From: Mesostigma viride
Taxonomy: Eukaryota; Streptophyta; Mesostigmatophyceae; Mesostigmatales; Mesostigmataceae
Direction: 5' to 3'
DNA length: 26,786 bases
Assembly (NCBI GenBank): GCA_009746045.1
Contig: RPFO01000981.1
Span: forward strand, 1-26,786
Shown here: one piece after another, positions 1 through 13,600 of the stretch
How positions within the stretch are numbered: position 1 is the stretch's first letter
How the letters are laid out: each line of letters starts with the position of its first letter
Notes under the pieces: model-generated
Seen by the model: only the letters and a program-made list of their open reading frames with translations
Database searches by the model: none
What the model was told of the DNA's origin: nothing
Position numbers and translations under genes: made by a program

Positions 1-2497
1 CAAGGTGTTACCGTGATGTACTAGTGTGGAGGTGTTAAAGTGGTTACAAGGGTGTTCCCGTGATGTACTAGTGTGGAGGATGTTAAAGTGGTTACAAGGG
101 TGTTCCCGTGATGTACTAGTGTGGAGGATTAAAGTGGTTACAAGGGTGTTCCCGTGATGTACTAGTGTGGAGGATGTTAAAAGTGGTTACAAGGGTGTTC
201 CCGTGATGTACTAGTGTGGAGGATGTTAAAGTGGTTACAAGGGTGGATGTACTAGTGTGGAGGATGTAAAGTGGTTACAAGGGTGTTCCCGTGATGTACT
301 AGTGTGGAGGATGTTAAAGTGGTTACAAGGGTGTTCCCGTGATGTACTAGTGTGGAGGATGTAAAAGTGGTTACAAGGGTGTTCCCGTGATGTACTAGTG
401 TGGAGGGGTGTAAAGTGGTTACAAGGGTGTTACCGTGATGTACTAGTGTGGAGGATGTTAAAGTGGTTACAAGGGTGTTCCCGTGATGTACTAGTGTGGA
501 GGATGTAAAAGTGGTTACAAGGGTGTTCCCGTGATGTACTAGTGTGGAGGATGTTAAAAGTGGTTACAAGGGTGTTCCCGTGATGTACTAGTGTGGAGGA
601 TGTTAAAGTGGTTACAAGGGTGTTCCCGTGATGTACTAGTGTGGAGGATGTAAAAGTGGTTACAAGGGTTTCCCGTGATGTACTAGTGTGGAGGATGTTA
701 AAGTGGTTACAAGGGTGTGATGTACTAGTGTGGAGGATGTTAAAAGTGGTTACAAGGGTGTTCCGTGATGTACTAGTGTGGAGGATGTTAAAGTGGTTAC
801 AAGGGTGTTCCCGTGATGTACTAGTGTGGAGGGATGTTAAAGTGGTTACAAGGGTGTTCCCGTGATGTACTAGTGTGGAGGTGTAAAGTGGTTACAAGGG
901 TGTTCCCGTGATGTACTAGTGTGGAGGATGTAAAGTGGTTACAAGGGTGTTCCCGTGATGTACTAGTGTGGAGGATGTTAAGTGGTTACAAGGGTGTTCC
1001 CGTGATGTACTAGTGTGGAGGATGTAAAAGTGGTTACAAGGGTGTTCCCGTGATGTACTAGTGTGGAGGATGTAAAGTGGTTACAAGGGTGTTCCCGTGA
1101 TGTACTAGTGTGGAGGATGTTAAGTGGTTACAAGGGTGTTCCCGTGATGTACTAGTGTGGAGGATGTTAAAGTGGTTACAGGGTGTTCCCGTGATGTACT
1201 AGTGTGGAGGATGTAAAGTGGTTACAAGGGTGTTCCCGTGATGTACTAGTGTGGAGGATGAAAAGTGGTTACAAGGGTGTTCCGTGATGTACTAGTGTGG
1301 GGATGTTAAAGTGGTTACAAGGGTGTTACCGTGATGTACTAGTGTGGAGGATGTAAAGTGGTTACAAGGGTGTTCCCGTGATGTACTAGTGTGGAGGATG
1401 TTAAAGTGGTTACAAGGTGTTACCGATGTACTAGTGTGGAGGATGTAAAGTGGTTACAAGGGTGTTCCCGTGATGTACTAGTGTGGAGGATGTTAAAGTG
1501 GTTACAAGGGTGTTCCGTGATGTACTAGTGTGGAGGATGTTAAAGTGGTTACAAGGGTGTTCCCGTGATGTACTAGTGTGGAGGATGTTAAAGTGGTTAC
1601 AAGGGTGTTCCCGTGATGTACTAGTGTGGAGGATGTTAAAAGTGGTTACAAGGGTGTTGTGATGTACTAGTGTGGAGGATGTTAAAGTGGTTACAAGGGT
1701 GTTCCCGTGATGTACTAGTGTGGAGGATGTTAAAGTGGTTACAAGGGTGTTACCGTGATGTACTAGTGTGGAGGATGTTAAAGTGGTTACAAGGGTGTTC
1801 CCGTGATGTACTAGTGTGGAGGATGTTAAAGTGGTTACAAGGGTGTTCCCGTGATGTACTAGTGTGGAGGATGTAAAGTGGTTACAAGGGTGTTCCCGTG
1901 ATGTACTAGTGTGGAGGATGTAAAGTGGTTACAAGGGTGTTCCCGTGATGTACTAGTGTGGAGGATGTAAAGTGGTTACAAGGGTGTTCCCGTGATGTAC
2001 TAGTGTGGAGGATGTTAAAGTGGTTACAAGGGTGTTCCCGTGATGTACTAGTGTGGAGGATGTTAAAGTGGTTACAAGGGTGTTCCCGTGATGTACTAGT
2101 GTGGAGGATGTTAAAGTGGTTACAAGGGTGTTCCCGTGATGTACTAGTGTGGAGGATGTTAAAGTGGTTACAAGGGTGTTCCCGTGATGTACTAGTGTGG
2201 AGGATGTAAAAGTGGTTACAAGGGTGTTCCCGTGATGTACTAGTGTGGAGGATGTAAAGTGGTTACAAGGGTGTTCCCGTGATGTACTAGTGTGGAGGAT
2301 GTTAAAGTGGTTACAAGGGTGTTCCCGTGATGTACTAGTGTGGAGGATGTTAAAGTGGTTACAAGGGTGTTCCCGTGATGTACTAGTGTGGAGGATGTTA
2401 AAGTGGTTACAAGGGTGTTCCCGTGATGTACTAGTGTGGAGGATGTTAAAGTGGTTACAAGGGTGTTCCCGTGATGTACTAGTGTGGAGGATGTAAA
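1..2497. repeat. Left variant flank of the 48-bp array
   Basis: Units here differ mainly in the short TTAAA run (GTAAAG, GTAAAAG, GTTAAAAG, GTTAAG instead of GTTAAAG). Others have a shortened CCC, an occasional TACCG for TCCCG, or deletions next to GGGTG (for example near 240 and 717). Variants become rarer rightward; the last one before the uniform centre is a GTAAAG unit near 2491. Confidence 0.93.
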
Positions 2498-5400
2498 GTG
2501 GTTACAAGGGTGTTCCCGTGATGTACTAGTGTGGAGGATGTTAAAGTGGTTACAAGGGTGTTCCCGTGATGTACTAGTGTGGAGGATGTTAAAGTGGTTA
2601 CAAGGGTGTTCCCGTGATGTACTAGTGTGGAGGATGTTAAAGTGGTTACAAGGGTGTTCCCGTGATGTACTAGTGTGGAGGATGTTAAAGTGGTTACAAG
2701 GGTGTTCCCGTGATGTACTAGTGTGGAGGATGTTAAAGTGGTTACAAGGGTGTTCCCGTGATGTACTAGTGTGGAGGATGTTAAAGTGGTTACAAGGGTG
2801 TTCCCGTGATGTACTAGTGTGGAGGATGTTAAAGTGGTTACAAGGGTGTTCCCGTGATGTACTAGTGTGGAGGATGTTAAAGTGGTTACAAGGGTGTTCC
2901 CGTGATGTACTAGTGTGGAGGATGTTAAAGTGGTTACAAGGGTGTTCCCGTGATGTACTAGTGTGGAGGATGTTAAAGTGGTTACAAGGGTGTTCCCGTG
3001 ATGTACTAGTGTGGAGGATGTTAAAGTGGTTACAAGGGTGTTCCCGTGATGTACTAGTGTGGAGGATGTTAAAGTGGTTACAAGGGTGTTCCCGTGATGT
3101 ACTAGTGTGGAGGATGTTAAAGTGGTTACAAGGGTGTTCCCGTGATGTACTAGTGTGGAGGATGTTAAAGTGGTTACAAGGGTGTTCCCGTGATGTACTA
3201 GTGTGGAGGATGTTAAAGTGGTTACAAGGGTGTTCCCGTGATGTACTAGTGTGGAGGATGTTAAAGTGGTTACAAGGGTGTTCCCGTGATGTACTAGTGT
3301 GGAGGATGTTAAAGTGGTTACAAGGGTGTTCCCGTGATGTACTAGTGTGGAGGATGTTAAAGTGGTTACAAGGGTGTTCCCGTGATGTACTAGTGTGGAG
3401 GATGTTAAAGTGGTTACAAGGGTGTTCCCGTGATGTACTAGTGTGGAGGATGTTAAAGTGGTTACAAGGGTGTTCCCGTGATGTACTAGTGTGGAGGATG
3501 TTAAAGTGGTTACAAGGGTGTTCCCGTGATGTACTAGTGTGGAGGATGTTAAAGTGGTTACAAGGGTGTTCCCGTGATGTACTAGTGTGGAGGATGTTAA
3601 AGTGGTTACAAGGGTGTTCCCGTGATGTACTAGTGTGGAGGATGTTAAAGTGGTTACAAGGGTGTTCCCGTGATGTACTAGTGTGGAGGATGTTAAAGTG
3701 GTTACAAGGGTGTTCCCGTGATGTACTAGTGTGGAGGATGTTAAAGTGGTTACAAGGGTGTTCCCGTGATGTACTAGTGTGGAGGATGTTAAAGTGGTTA
3801 CAAGGGTGTTCCCGTGATGTACTAGTGTGGAGGATGTTAAAGTGGTTACAAGGGTGTTCCCGTGATGTACTAGTGTGGAGGATGTTAAAGTGGTTACAAG
3901 GGTGTTCCCGTGATGTACTAGTGTGGAGGATGTTAAAGTGGTTACAAGGGTGTTCCCGTGATGTACTAGTGTGGAGGATGTTAAAGTGGTTACAAGGGTG
4001 TTCCCGTGATGTACTAGTGTGGAGGATGTTAAAGTGGTTACAAGGGTGTTCCCGTGATGTACTAGTGTGGAGGATGTTAAAGTGGTTACAAGGGTGTTCC
4101 CGTGATGTACTAGTGTGGAGGATGTTAAAGTGGTTACAAGGGTGTTCCCGTGATGTACTAGTGTGGAGGATGTTAAAGTGGTTACAAGGGTGTTCCCGTG
4201 ATGTACTAGTGTGGAGGATGTTAAAGTGGTTACAAGGGTGTTCCCGTGATGTACTAGTGTGGAGGATGTTAAAGTGGTTACAAGGGTGTTCCCGTGATGT
4301 ACTAGTGTGGAGGATGTTAAAGTGGTTACAAGGGTGTTCCCGTGATGTACTAGTGTGGAGGATGTTAAAGTGGTTACAAGGGTGTTCCCGTGATGTACTA
4401 GTGTGGAGGATGTTAAAGTGGTTACAAGGGTGTTCCCGTGATGTACTAGTGTGGAGGATGTTAAAGTGGTTACAAGGGTGTTCCCGTGATGTACTAGTGT
4501 GGAGGATGTTAAAGTGGTTACAAGGGTGTTCCCGTGATGTACTAGTGTGGAGGATGTTAAAGTGGTTACAAGGGTGTTCCCGTGATGTACTAGTGTGGAG
4601 GATGTTAAAGTGGTTACAAGGGTGTTCCCGTGATGTACTAGTGTGGAGGATGTTAAAGTGGTTACAAGGGTGTTCCCGTGATGTACTAGTGTGGAGGATG
4701 TTAAAGTGGTTACAAGGGTGTTCCCGTGATGTACTAGTGTGGAGGATGTTAAAGTGGTTACAAGGGTGTTCCCGTGATGTACTAGTGTGGAGGATGTTAA
4801 AGTGGTTACAAGGGTGTTCCCGTGATGTACTAGTGTGGAGGATGTTAAAGTGGTTACAAGGGTGTTCCCGTGATGTACTAGTGTGGAGGATGTTAAAGTG
4901 GTTACAAGGGTGTTCCCGTGATGTACTAGTGTGGAGGATGTTAAAGTGGTTACAAGGGTGTTCCGTGATGTACTAGTGTGGAGGATGTTAAAGTGGTTAC
5001 AAGGGTGTTCCCGTGATGTACTAGTGTGGAGGATGTTAAAGTGGTTACAAGGGTGTTCCCGTGATGTACTAGTGTGGAGGATGTTAAAGTGGTTACAAGG
5101 GTGTTCCCGTGATGTACTAGTGTGGAGGATGTTAAAGTGGTTACAAGGGTGTTCCCGTGATGTACTAGTGTGGAGGATGTTAAAGTGGTTACAAGGGTGT
5201 TCCCGTGATGTACTAGTGTGGAGGATGTTAAAGTGGTTACAAGGGTGTTCCCGTGATGTACTAGTGTGGAGGATGTTAAAGTGGTTACAAGGGTGTTCCC
5301 GTGATGTACTAGTGTGGAGGATGTTAAAGTGGTTACAAGGGTGTTCCCGTGATGTACTAGTGTGGAGGATGTTAAAGTGGTTACAAGGGTGTTCCCGTGA

Positions 5401-8400
5401 TGTACTAGTGTGGAGGATGTTAAAGTGGTTACAAGGGTGTTCCCGTGATGTACTAGTGTGGAGGATGTTAAAGTGGTTACAAGGGTGTTCCCGTGATGTA
5501 CTAGTGTGGAGGATGTTAAAGTGGTTACAAGGGTGTTCCCGTGATGTACTAGTGTGGAGGATGTTAAAGTGGTTACAAGGGTGTTCCCGTGATGTACTAG
5601 TGTGGAGGATGTTAAAGTGGTTACAAGGGTGTTCCCGTGATGTACTAGTGTGGAGGATGTTAAAGTGGTTACAAGGGTGTTCCCGTGATGTACTAGTGTG
5701 GAGGATGTTAAAGTGGTTACAAGGGTGTTCCCGTGATGTACTAGTGTGGAGGATGTTAAAGTGGTTACAAGGGTGTTCCCGTGATGTACTAGTGTGGAGG
5801 ATGTTAAAGTGGTTACAAGGGTGTTCCCGTGATGTACTAGTGTGGAGGATGTTAAAGTGGTTACAAGGGTGTTCCCGTGATGTACTAGTGTGGAGGATGT
5901 TAAAGTGGTTACAAGGGTGTTCCCGTGATGTACTAGTGTGGAGGATGTTAAAGTGGTTACAAGGGTGTTCCCGTGATGTACTAGTGTGGAGGATGTTAAA
6001 GTGGTTACAAGGGTGTTCCCGTGATGTACTAGTGTGGAGGATGTTAAAGTGGTTACAAGGGTGTTCCCGTGATGTACTAGTGTGGAGGATGTTAAAGTGG
6101 TTACAAGGGTGTTCCCGTGATGTACTAGTGTGGAGGATGTTAAAGTGGTTACAAGGGTGTTCCCGTGATGTACTAGTGTGGAGGATGTTAAAGTGGTTAC
6201 AAGGGTGTTCCCGTGATGTACTAGTGTGGAGGATGTTAAAGTGGTTACAAGGGTGTTCCCGTGATGTACTAGTGTGGAGGATGTTAAAGTGGTTACAAGG
6301 GTGTTCCCGTGATGTACTAGTGTGGAGGATGTTAAAGTGGTTACAAGGGTGTTCCCGTGATGTACTAGTGTGGAGGATGTTAAAGTGGTTACAAGGGTGT
6401 TCCCGTGATGTACTAGTGTGGAGGATGTTAAAGTGGTTACAAGGGTGTTCCCGTGATGTACTAGTGTGGAGGATGTTAAAGTGGTTACAAGGGTGTTCCC
6501 GTGATGTACTAGTGTGGAGGATGTTAAAGTGGTTACAAGGGTGTTCCCGTGATGTACTAGTGTGGAGGATGTTAAAGTGGTTACAAGGGTGTTCCCGTGA
6601 TGTACTAGTGTGGAGGATGTTAAAGTGGTTACAAGGGTGTTCCCGTGATGTACTAGTGTGGAGGATGTTAAAGTGGTTACAAGGGTGTTCCCGTGATGTA
6701 CTAGTGTGGAGGATGTTAAAGTGGTTACAAGGGTGTTCCCGTGATGTACTAGTGTGGAGGATGTTAAAGTGGTTACAAGGGTGTTCCCGTGATGTACTAG
6801 TGTGGAGGATGTTAAAGTGGTTACAAGGGTGTTCCCGTGATGTACTAGTGTGGAGGATGTTAAAGTGGTTACAAGGGTGTTCCCGTGATGTACTAGTGTG
6901 GAGGATGTTAAAGTGGTTACAAGGGTGTTCCCGTGATGTACTAGTGTGGAGGATGTTAAAGTGGTTACAAGGGTGTTCCCGTGATGTACTAGTGTGGAGG
7001 ATGTTAAAGTGGTTACAAGGGTGTTCCCGTGATGTACTAGTGTGGAGGATGTTAAAGTGGTTACAAGGGTGTTCCCGTGATGTACTAGTGTGGAGGATGT
7101 TAAAGTGGTTACAAGGGTGTTCCCGTGATGTACTAGTGTGGAGGATGTTAAAGTGGTTACAAGGGTGTTCCCGTGATGTACTAGTGTGGAGGATGTTAAA
7201 GTGGTTACAAGGGTGTTCCCGTGATGTACTAGTGTGGAGGATGTTAAAGTGGTTACAAGGGTGTTCCCGTGATGTACTAGTGTGGAGGATGTTAAAGTGG
7301 TTACAAGGGTGTTCCCGTGATGTACTAGTGTGGAGGATGTTAAAGTGGTTACAAGGGTGTTCCCGTGATGTACTAGTGTGGAGGATGTTAAAGTGGTTAC
7401 AAGGGTGTTCCCGTGATGTACTAGTGTGGAGGATGTTAAAGTGGTTACAAGGGTGTTCCCGTGATGTACTAGTGTGGAGGATGTTAAAGTGGTTACAAGG
7501 GTGTTCCCGTGATGTACTAGTGTGGAGGATGTTAAAGTGGTTACAAGGGTGTTCCCGTGATGTACTAGTGTGGAGGATGTTAAAGTGGTTACAAGGGTGT
7601 TCCCGTGATGTACTAGTGTGGAGGATGTTAAAGTGGTTACAAGGGTGTTCCCGTGATGTACTAGTGTGGAGGATGTTAAAGTGGTTACAAGGGTGTTCCC
7701 GTGATGTACTAGTGTGGAGGATGTTAAAGTGGTTACAAGGGTGTTCCCGTGATGTACTAGTGTGGAGGATGTTAAAGTGGTTACAAGGGTGTTCCCGTGA
7801 TGTACTAGTGTGGAGGATGTTAAAGTGGTTACAAGGGTGTTCCCGTGATGTACTAGTGTGGAGGATGTTAAAGTGGTTACAAGGGTGTTCCCGTGATGTA
7901 CTAGTGTGGAGGATGTTAAAGTGGTTACAAGGGTGTTCCCGTGATGTACTAGTGTGGAGGATGTTAAAGTGGTTACAAGGGTGTTCCCGTGATGTACTAG
8001 TGTGGAGGATGTTAAAGTGGTTACAAGGGTGTTCCCGTGATGTACTAGTGTGGAGGATGTTAAAGTGGTTACAAGGGTGTTCCCGTGATGTACTAGTGTG
8101 GAGGATGTTAAAGTGGTTACAAGGGTGTTCCCGTGATGTACTAGTGTGGAGGATGTTAAAGTGGTTACAAGGGTGTTCCCGTGATGTACTAGTGTGGAGG
8201 ATGTTAAAGTGGTTACAAGGGTGTTCCCGTGATGTACTAGTGTGGAGGATGTTAAAGTGGTTACAAGGGTGTTCCCGTGATGTACTAGTGTGGAGGATGT
8301 TAAAGTGGTTACAAGGGTGTTCCCGTGATGTACTAGTGTGGAGGATGTTAAAGTGGTTACAAGGGTGTTCCCGTGATGTACTAGTGTGGAGGATGTTAAA

Positions 8401-10625
8401 GTGGTTACAAGGGTGTTCCCGTGATGTACTAGTGTGGAGGATGTTAAAGTGGTTACAAGGGTGTTCCCGTGATGTACTAGTGTGGAGGATGTTAAAGTGG
8501 TTACAAGGGTGTTCCCGTGATGTACTAGTGTGGAGGATGTTAAAGTGGTTACAAGGGTGTTCCCGTGATGTACTAGTGTGGAGGATGTTAAAGTGGTTAC
8601 AAGGGTGTTCCCGTGATGTACTAGTGTGGAGGATGTTAAAGTGGTTACAAGGGTGTTCCCGTGATGTACTAGTGTGGAGGATGTTAAAGTGGTTACAAGG
8701 GTGTTCCCGTGATGTACTAGTGTGGAGGATGTTAAAGTGGTTACAAGGGTGTTCCCGTGATGTACTAGTGTGGAGGATGTTAAAGTGGTTACAAGGGTGT
8801 TCCCGTGATGTACTAGTGTGGAGGATGTTAAAGTGGTTACAAGGGTGTTCCCGTGATGTACTAGTGTGGAGGATGTTAAAGTGGTTACAAGGGTGTTCCC
8901 GTGATGTACTAGTGTGGAGGATGTTAAAGTGGTTACAAGGGTGTTCCCGTGATGTACTAGTGTGGAGGATGTTAAAGTGGTTACAAGGGTGTTCCCGTGA
9001 TGTACTAGTGTGGAGGATGTTAAAGTGGTTACAAGGGTGTTCCCGTGATGTACTAGTGTGGAGGATGTTAAAGTGGTTACAAGGGTGTTCCCGTGATGTA
9101 CTAGTGTGGAGGATGTTAAAGTGGTTACAAGGGTGTTCCCGTGATGTACTAGTGTGGAGGATGTTAAAGTGGTTACAAGGGTGTTCCCGTGATGTACTAG
9201 TGTGGAGGATGTTAAAGTGGTTACAAGGGTGTTCCCGTGATGTACTAGTGTGGAGGATGTTAAAGTGGTTACAAGGGTGTTCCCGTGATGTACTAGTGTG
9301 GAGGATGTTAAAGTGGTTACAAGGGTGTTCCCGTGATGTACTAGTGTGGAGGATGTTAAAGTGGTTACAAGGGTGTTCCCGTGATGTACTAGTGTGGAGG
9401 ATGTTAAAGTGGTTACAAGGGTGTTCCCGTGATGTACTAGTGTGGAGGATGTTAAAGTGGTTACAAGGGTGTTCCCGTGATGTACTAGTGTGGAGGATGT
9501 TAAAGTGGTTACAAGGGTGTTCCCGTGATGTACTAGTGTGGAGGATGTTAAAGTGGTTACAAGGGTGTTCCCGTGATGTACTAGTGTGGAGGATGTTAAA
9601 GTGGTTACAAGGGTGTTCCCGTGATGTACTAGTGTGGAGGATGTTAAAGTGGTTACAAGGGTGTTCCCGTGATGTACTAGTGTGGAGGATGTTAAAGTGG
9701 TTACAAGGGTGTTCCCGTGATGTACTAGTGTGGAGGATGTTAAAGTGGTTACAAGGGTGTTCCCGTGATGTACTAGTGTGGAGGATGTTAAAGTGGTTAC
9801 AAGGGTGTTCCCGTGATGTACTAGTGTGGAGGATGTTAAAGTGGTTACAAGGGTGTTCCCGTGATGTACTAGTGTGGAGGATGTTAAAGTGGTTACAAGG
9901 GTGTTCCCGTGATGTACTAGTGTGGAGGATGTTAAAGTGGTTACAAGGGTGTTCCCGTGATGTACTAGTGTGGAGGATGTTAAAGTGGTTACAAGGGTGT
10001 TCCCGTGATGTACTAGTGTGGAGGATGTTAAAGTGGTTACAAGGGTGTTCCCGTGATGTACTAGTGTGGAGGATGTTAAAGTGGTTACAAGGGTGTTCCC
10101 GTGATGTACTAGTGTGGAGGATGTTAAAGTGGTTACAAGGGTGTTCCCGTGATGTACTAGTGTGGAGGATGTTAAAGTGGTTACAAGGGTGTTCCCGTGA
10201 TGTACTAGTGTGGAGGATGTTAAAGTGGTTACAAGGGTGTTCCCGTGATGTACTAGTGTGGAGGATGTTAAAGTGGTTACAAGGGTGTTCCCGTGATGTA
10301 CTAGTGTGGAGGATGTTAAAGTGGTTACAAGGGTGTTCCCGTGATGTACTAGTGTGGAGGATGTTAAAGTGGTTACAAGGGTGTTCCCGTGATGTACTAG
10401 TGTGGAGGATGTTAAAGTGGTTACAAGGGTGTTCCCGTGATGTACTAGTGTGGAGGATGTTAAAGTGGTTACAAGGGTGTTCCCGTGATGTACTAGTGTG
10501 GAGGATGTTAAAGTGGTTACAAGGGTGTTCCCGTGATGTACTAGTGTGGAGGATGTTAAAGTGGTTACAAGGGTGTTCCCGTGATGTACTAGTGTGGAGG
10601 ATGTTAAAGTGGTTACAAGGGTGTT
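2498..10625. repeat. Homogeneous core of the 48-bp array
   Basis: About 169 consecutive units look identical by eye, except one unit near 4962 that lacks a single C (TTCCG instead of TTCCCG) and is 47 bp long. That unit splits the core into runs of about 51 and 118 identical copies. This uniformity is why forward frames stay open for 830 and 2050 codons here. Confidence 0.93.
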
Positions 10626-13600
10626 ACCGTGATGTACTAGTGTGGAGGATGTTAAAGTGGTTACAAGGGTGTTGTGATGTACTAGTGTGGAGGATGTTAA
10701 AGTGGTTACAAGGGTGTTCCCGTGATGTACTAGTGTGGAGGATGTTAAAGTGGTTACAAGGGTGTTCCCGTGATGTACTAGTGTGGAGGATGTTAAAGTG
10801 GTTACAAGGGTGTTCCCGTGATGTACTAGTGTGGAGGATGTTAAAGTGGTTACAAGGGTGTTCCCGTGATGTACTAGTGTGGAGGATGTTAAAGTGGTTA
10901 CAAGGGTGTTCCCGTGATGTACTAGTGTGGAGGATGTTAAAGTGGTTACAAGGGTGTTCCCGTGATGTACTAGTGTGGAGGATGTTAAAGTGGTTACAAG
11001 GGTGTTCCCGTGATGTACTAGTGTGGAGGATGTTAAAGTGGTTACAAGGGTGTTCCCGTGATGTACTAGTGTGGAGGATGTAAAGTGGTTACAAGGGTGT
11101 TCCCGTGATGTACTAGTGTGGAGGATGTTAAAGTGGTTACAAGGGTGTTCCCGTGATGTACTAGTGTGGAGGATGTTAAAGTGGTTACAAGGGTGTTCCC
11201 GTGATGTACTAGTGTGGAGGATGTTAAAGTGGTTACAAGGGTGTTCCCGTGATGTACTAGTGTGGAGGATGTTAAAGTGGTTACAAGGGTGTTCCCGTGA
11301 TGTACTAGTGTGGAGGATGTTAAAGTGGTTACAAGGGTGTTACCGTGATGTACTAGTGTGGAGGATGTTAAAGTGGTTACAAGGGTGTTCCCGTGATGTA
11401 CTAGTGTGGAGGATGTTAAAGTGGTTACAAGGGTGTTCCCGTGATGTACTAGTGTGGAGGATGTTAAAGTGGTTACAAGGGTGTTCCCGTGATGTACTAG
11501 TGTGGAGGATGTTAAAGTGGTTACAAGGGTGTTACCGTGATGTACTAGTGTGGAGGATGTTAAAGTGGTTACAAGGGTGTTACCGTGATGTACTAGTGTG
11601 GAGGATGTTAAAGTGGTTACAAGGGTGTTACCGTGATGTACTAGTGTGGAGGATGTTAAAGTGGTTACAAGGGTGTTCCCGTGATGTACTAGTGTGGAGG
11701 ATGTTAAAGTGGTTACAAGGGTGTTACCGTGATGTACTAGTGTGGAGGATGTTAAAGTGGTTACAAGGGTGTTCCCGTGATGTACTAGTGTGGAGGATGT
11801 TAAAGTGGTTACAAGGGTGATGTACTAGTGTGGAGGATGTTAAAGTGGTTACAAGGGTGTTACCGTGATGTACTAGTGTGGAGGATGTTAAAGTGGTTAC
11901 AAGGGTGTTCCGTGATGTACTAGTGTGGAGGATGTAAAGTGGTTACAAGGGTGTTACCGTGATGTACTAGTGTGGAGGATGTTAAAGTGGTTACAAGGGT
12001 GTTCCCGTGATGTACTAGTGTGGAGGATGTTAAAGTGGTTACAAGGGTGTTCCCGTGATGTACTAGTGTGGAGGATGTTAAAGTGGTTACAAGGGTGTTC
12101 CCGTGATGTACTAGTGTGGAGGATGTAAAGTGGTTACAAGGGTGTTCCCGTGATGTACTAGTGTGGAGGATGTAAAGTGGTTACAAGGGTGTTACCGTGA
12201 TGTACTAGTGTGGAGGATGTTAAAGTGGTTACAAGGGTGTTCCCGTGATGTACTAGTGTGGAGGATGTTAAAGTGGTTACAAGGGTGTTCCCGTGATGTA
12301 CTAGTGTGGAGGATGTTAAAGTGGTTACAAGGGTGTTACCGTGATGTACTAGTGTGGAGGATGTTAAAGTGGTTACAAGGGTGTTACCGTGATGTACTAG
12401 TGTGGAGGATGTAAAAGTGGTTACAAGGGTGTGATGTACTAGTGTGGAGGATGTTAAAGTGGTTACAAGGGTGTTACCGTGATGTACTAGTGTGGAGGAT
12501 GTTAAAGTGGTTACAAGGGTGTTACCGTGATGTACTAGTGTGGAGGATGTAAAGTGGTTACAAGGTGTGTGATGTACTAGTGTGGAGGATGTAAAAGTGG
12601 TTACAAGGGTGTTCCGTGATGTACTAGTGTGGAGGATGTAAAGTGGTTACAAGGGTGTTCCCGTGATGTACTAGTGTGGAGGATGTAAAGTGGTTACAAG
12701 GGTGTTCCCGTGATGTACTAGTGTGGAGGATGTAAAGTGGTTACAAGGGTGTTCCCGTGATGTACTAGTGTGGAGGATGTAAAGTGGTTACAAGGGTGTT
12801 CCCGTGATGTACTAGTGTGGAGGATGTTAAAGTGGTTACAAGGGTGTTCCCGTGATGTACTAGTGTGGAGGATGTAAAAGTGGTTACAAGGGTGTTCCCG
12901 TGATGTACTAGTGTGGAGGATGTAAAGTGGTTACAAGGGTGTTCCCGTGATGTACTAGTGTGGAGGATGTAAAGTGGTTACAAGGGTGTTCCCGTGATGT
13001 ACTAGTGTGGAGGATGTAAAGTGGTTACAAGGGTGTTCCCGTGATGTACTAGTGTGGAGGATGTTAAAGTGGTTACAAGGGTGTTCCCGTGATGTACTAG
13101 TGTGGAGGATGTTAAAGTGGTTACAAGGGTGTTCCCGTGATGTACTAGTGTGGAGGATGTTAAAGTGGTTACAAGGGTGTTCCCGTGATGTACTAGTGTG
13201 GAGGATGTAAAGTGGTTACAAGGGTGTTCCCGTGATGTACTAGTGTGGAGGATGTTAAAGTGGTTACAAGGGTGTTCCCGTGATGTACTAGTGTGGAGGA
13301 TGTTAAAGTGGTTACAAGGGTGTTACCGTGATGTACTAGTGTGGAGGATGTAAAGTGGTTACAAGGGTGTTCCCGTGATGTACTAGTGTGGAGGATGTAA
13401 AAGTGGTTACAAGGGTGTTCCCGTGATGTACTAGTGTGGAGGATGTAAAGTGGTTACAAGGGTGTTCCCGTGATGTACTAGTGTGGAGGATGTTAAAGTG
13501 GTTACAAGGGTGTTCCCGTGATGTACTAGTGTGGAGGATGTTAAAGTGGTTACAAGGGTGTTCCCGTGATGTACTAGTGTGGAGGATGTAAAGTGGTTAC

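Noticed and set aside
4931-11083. Open frame of 2050 codons (and one of 830 codons at 2484-4976) with a 16-residue repeat
   Set aside because: It is produced purely by the 48-bp satellite, whose length is divisible by three; one more forward-independent frame pair on the minus strand is also open. Flanking units with 1-bp indels break the frame, and composition is not protein-like.
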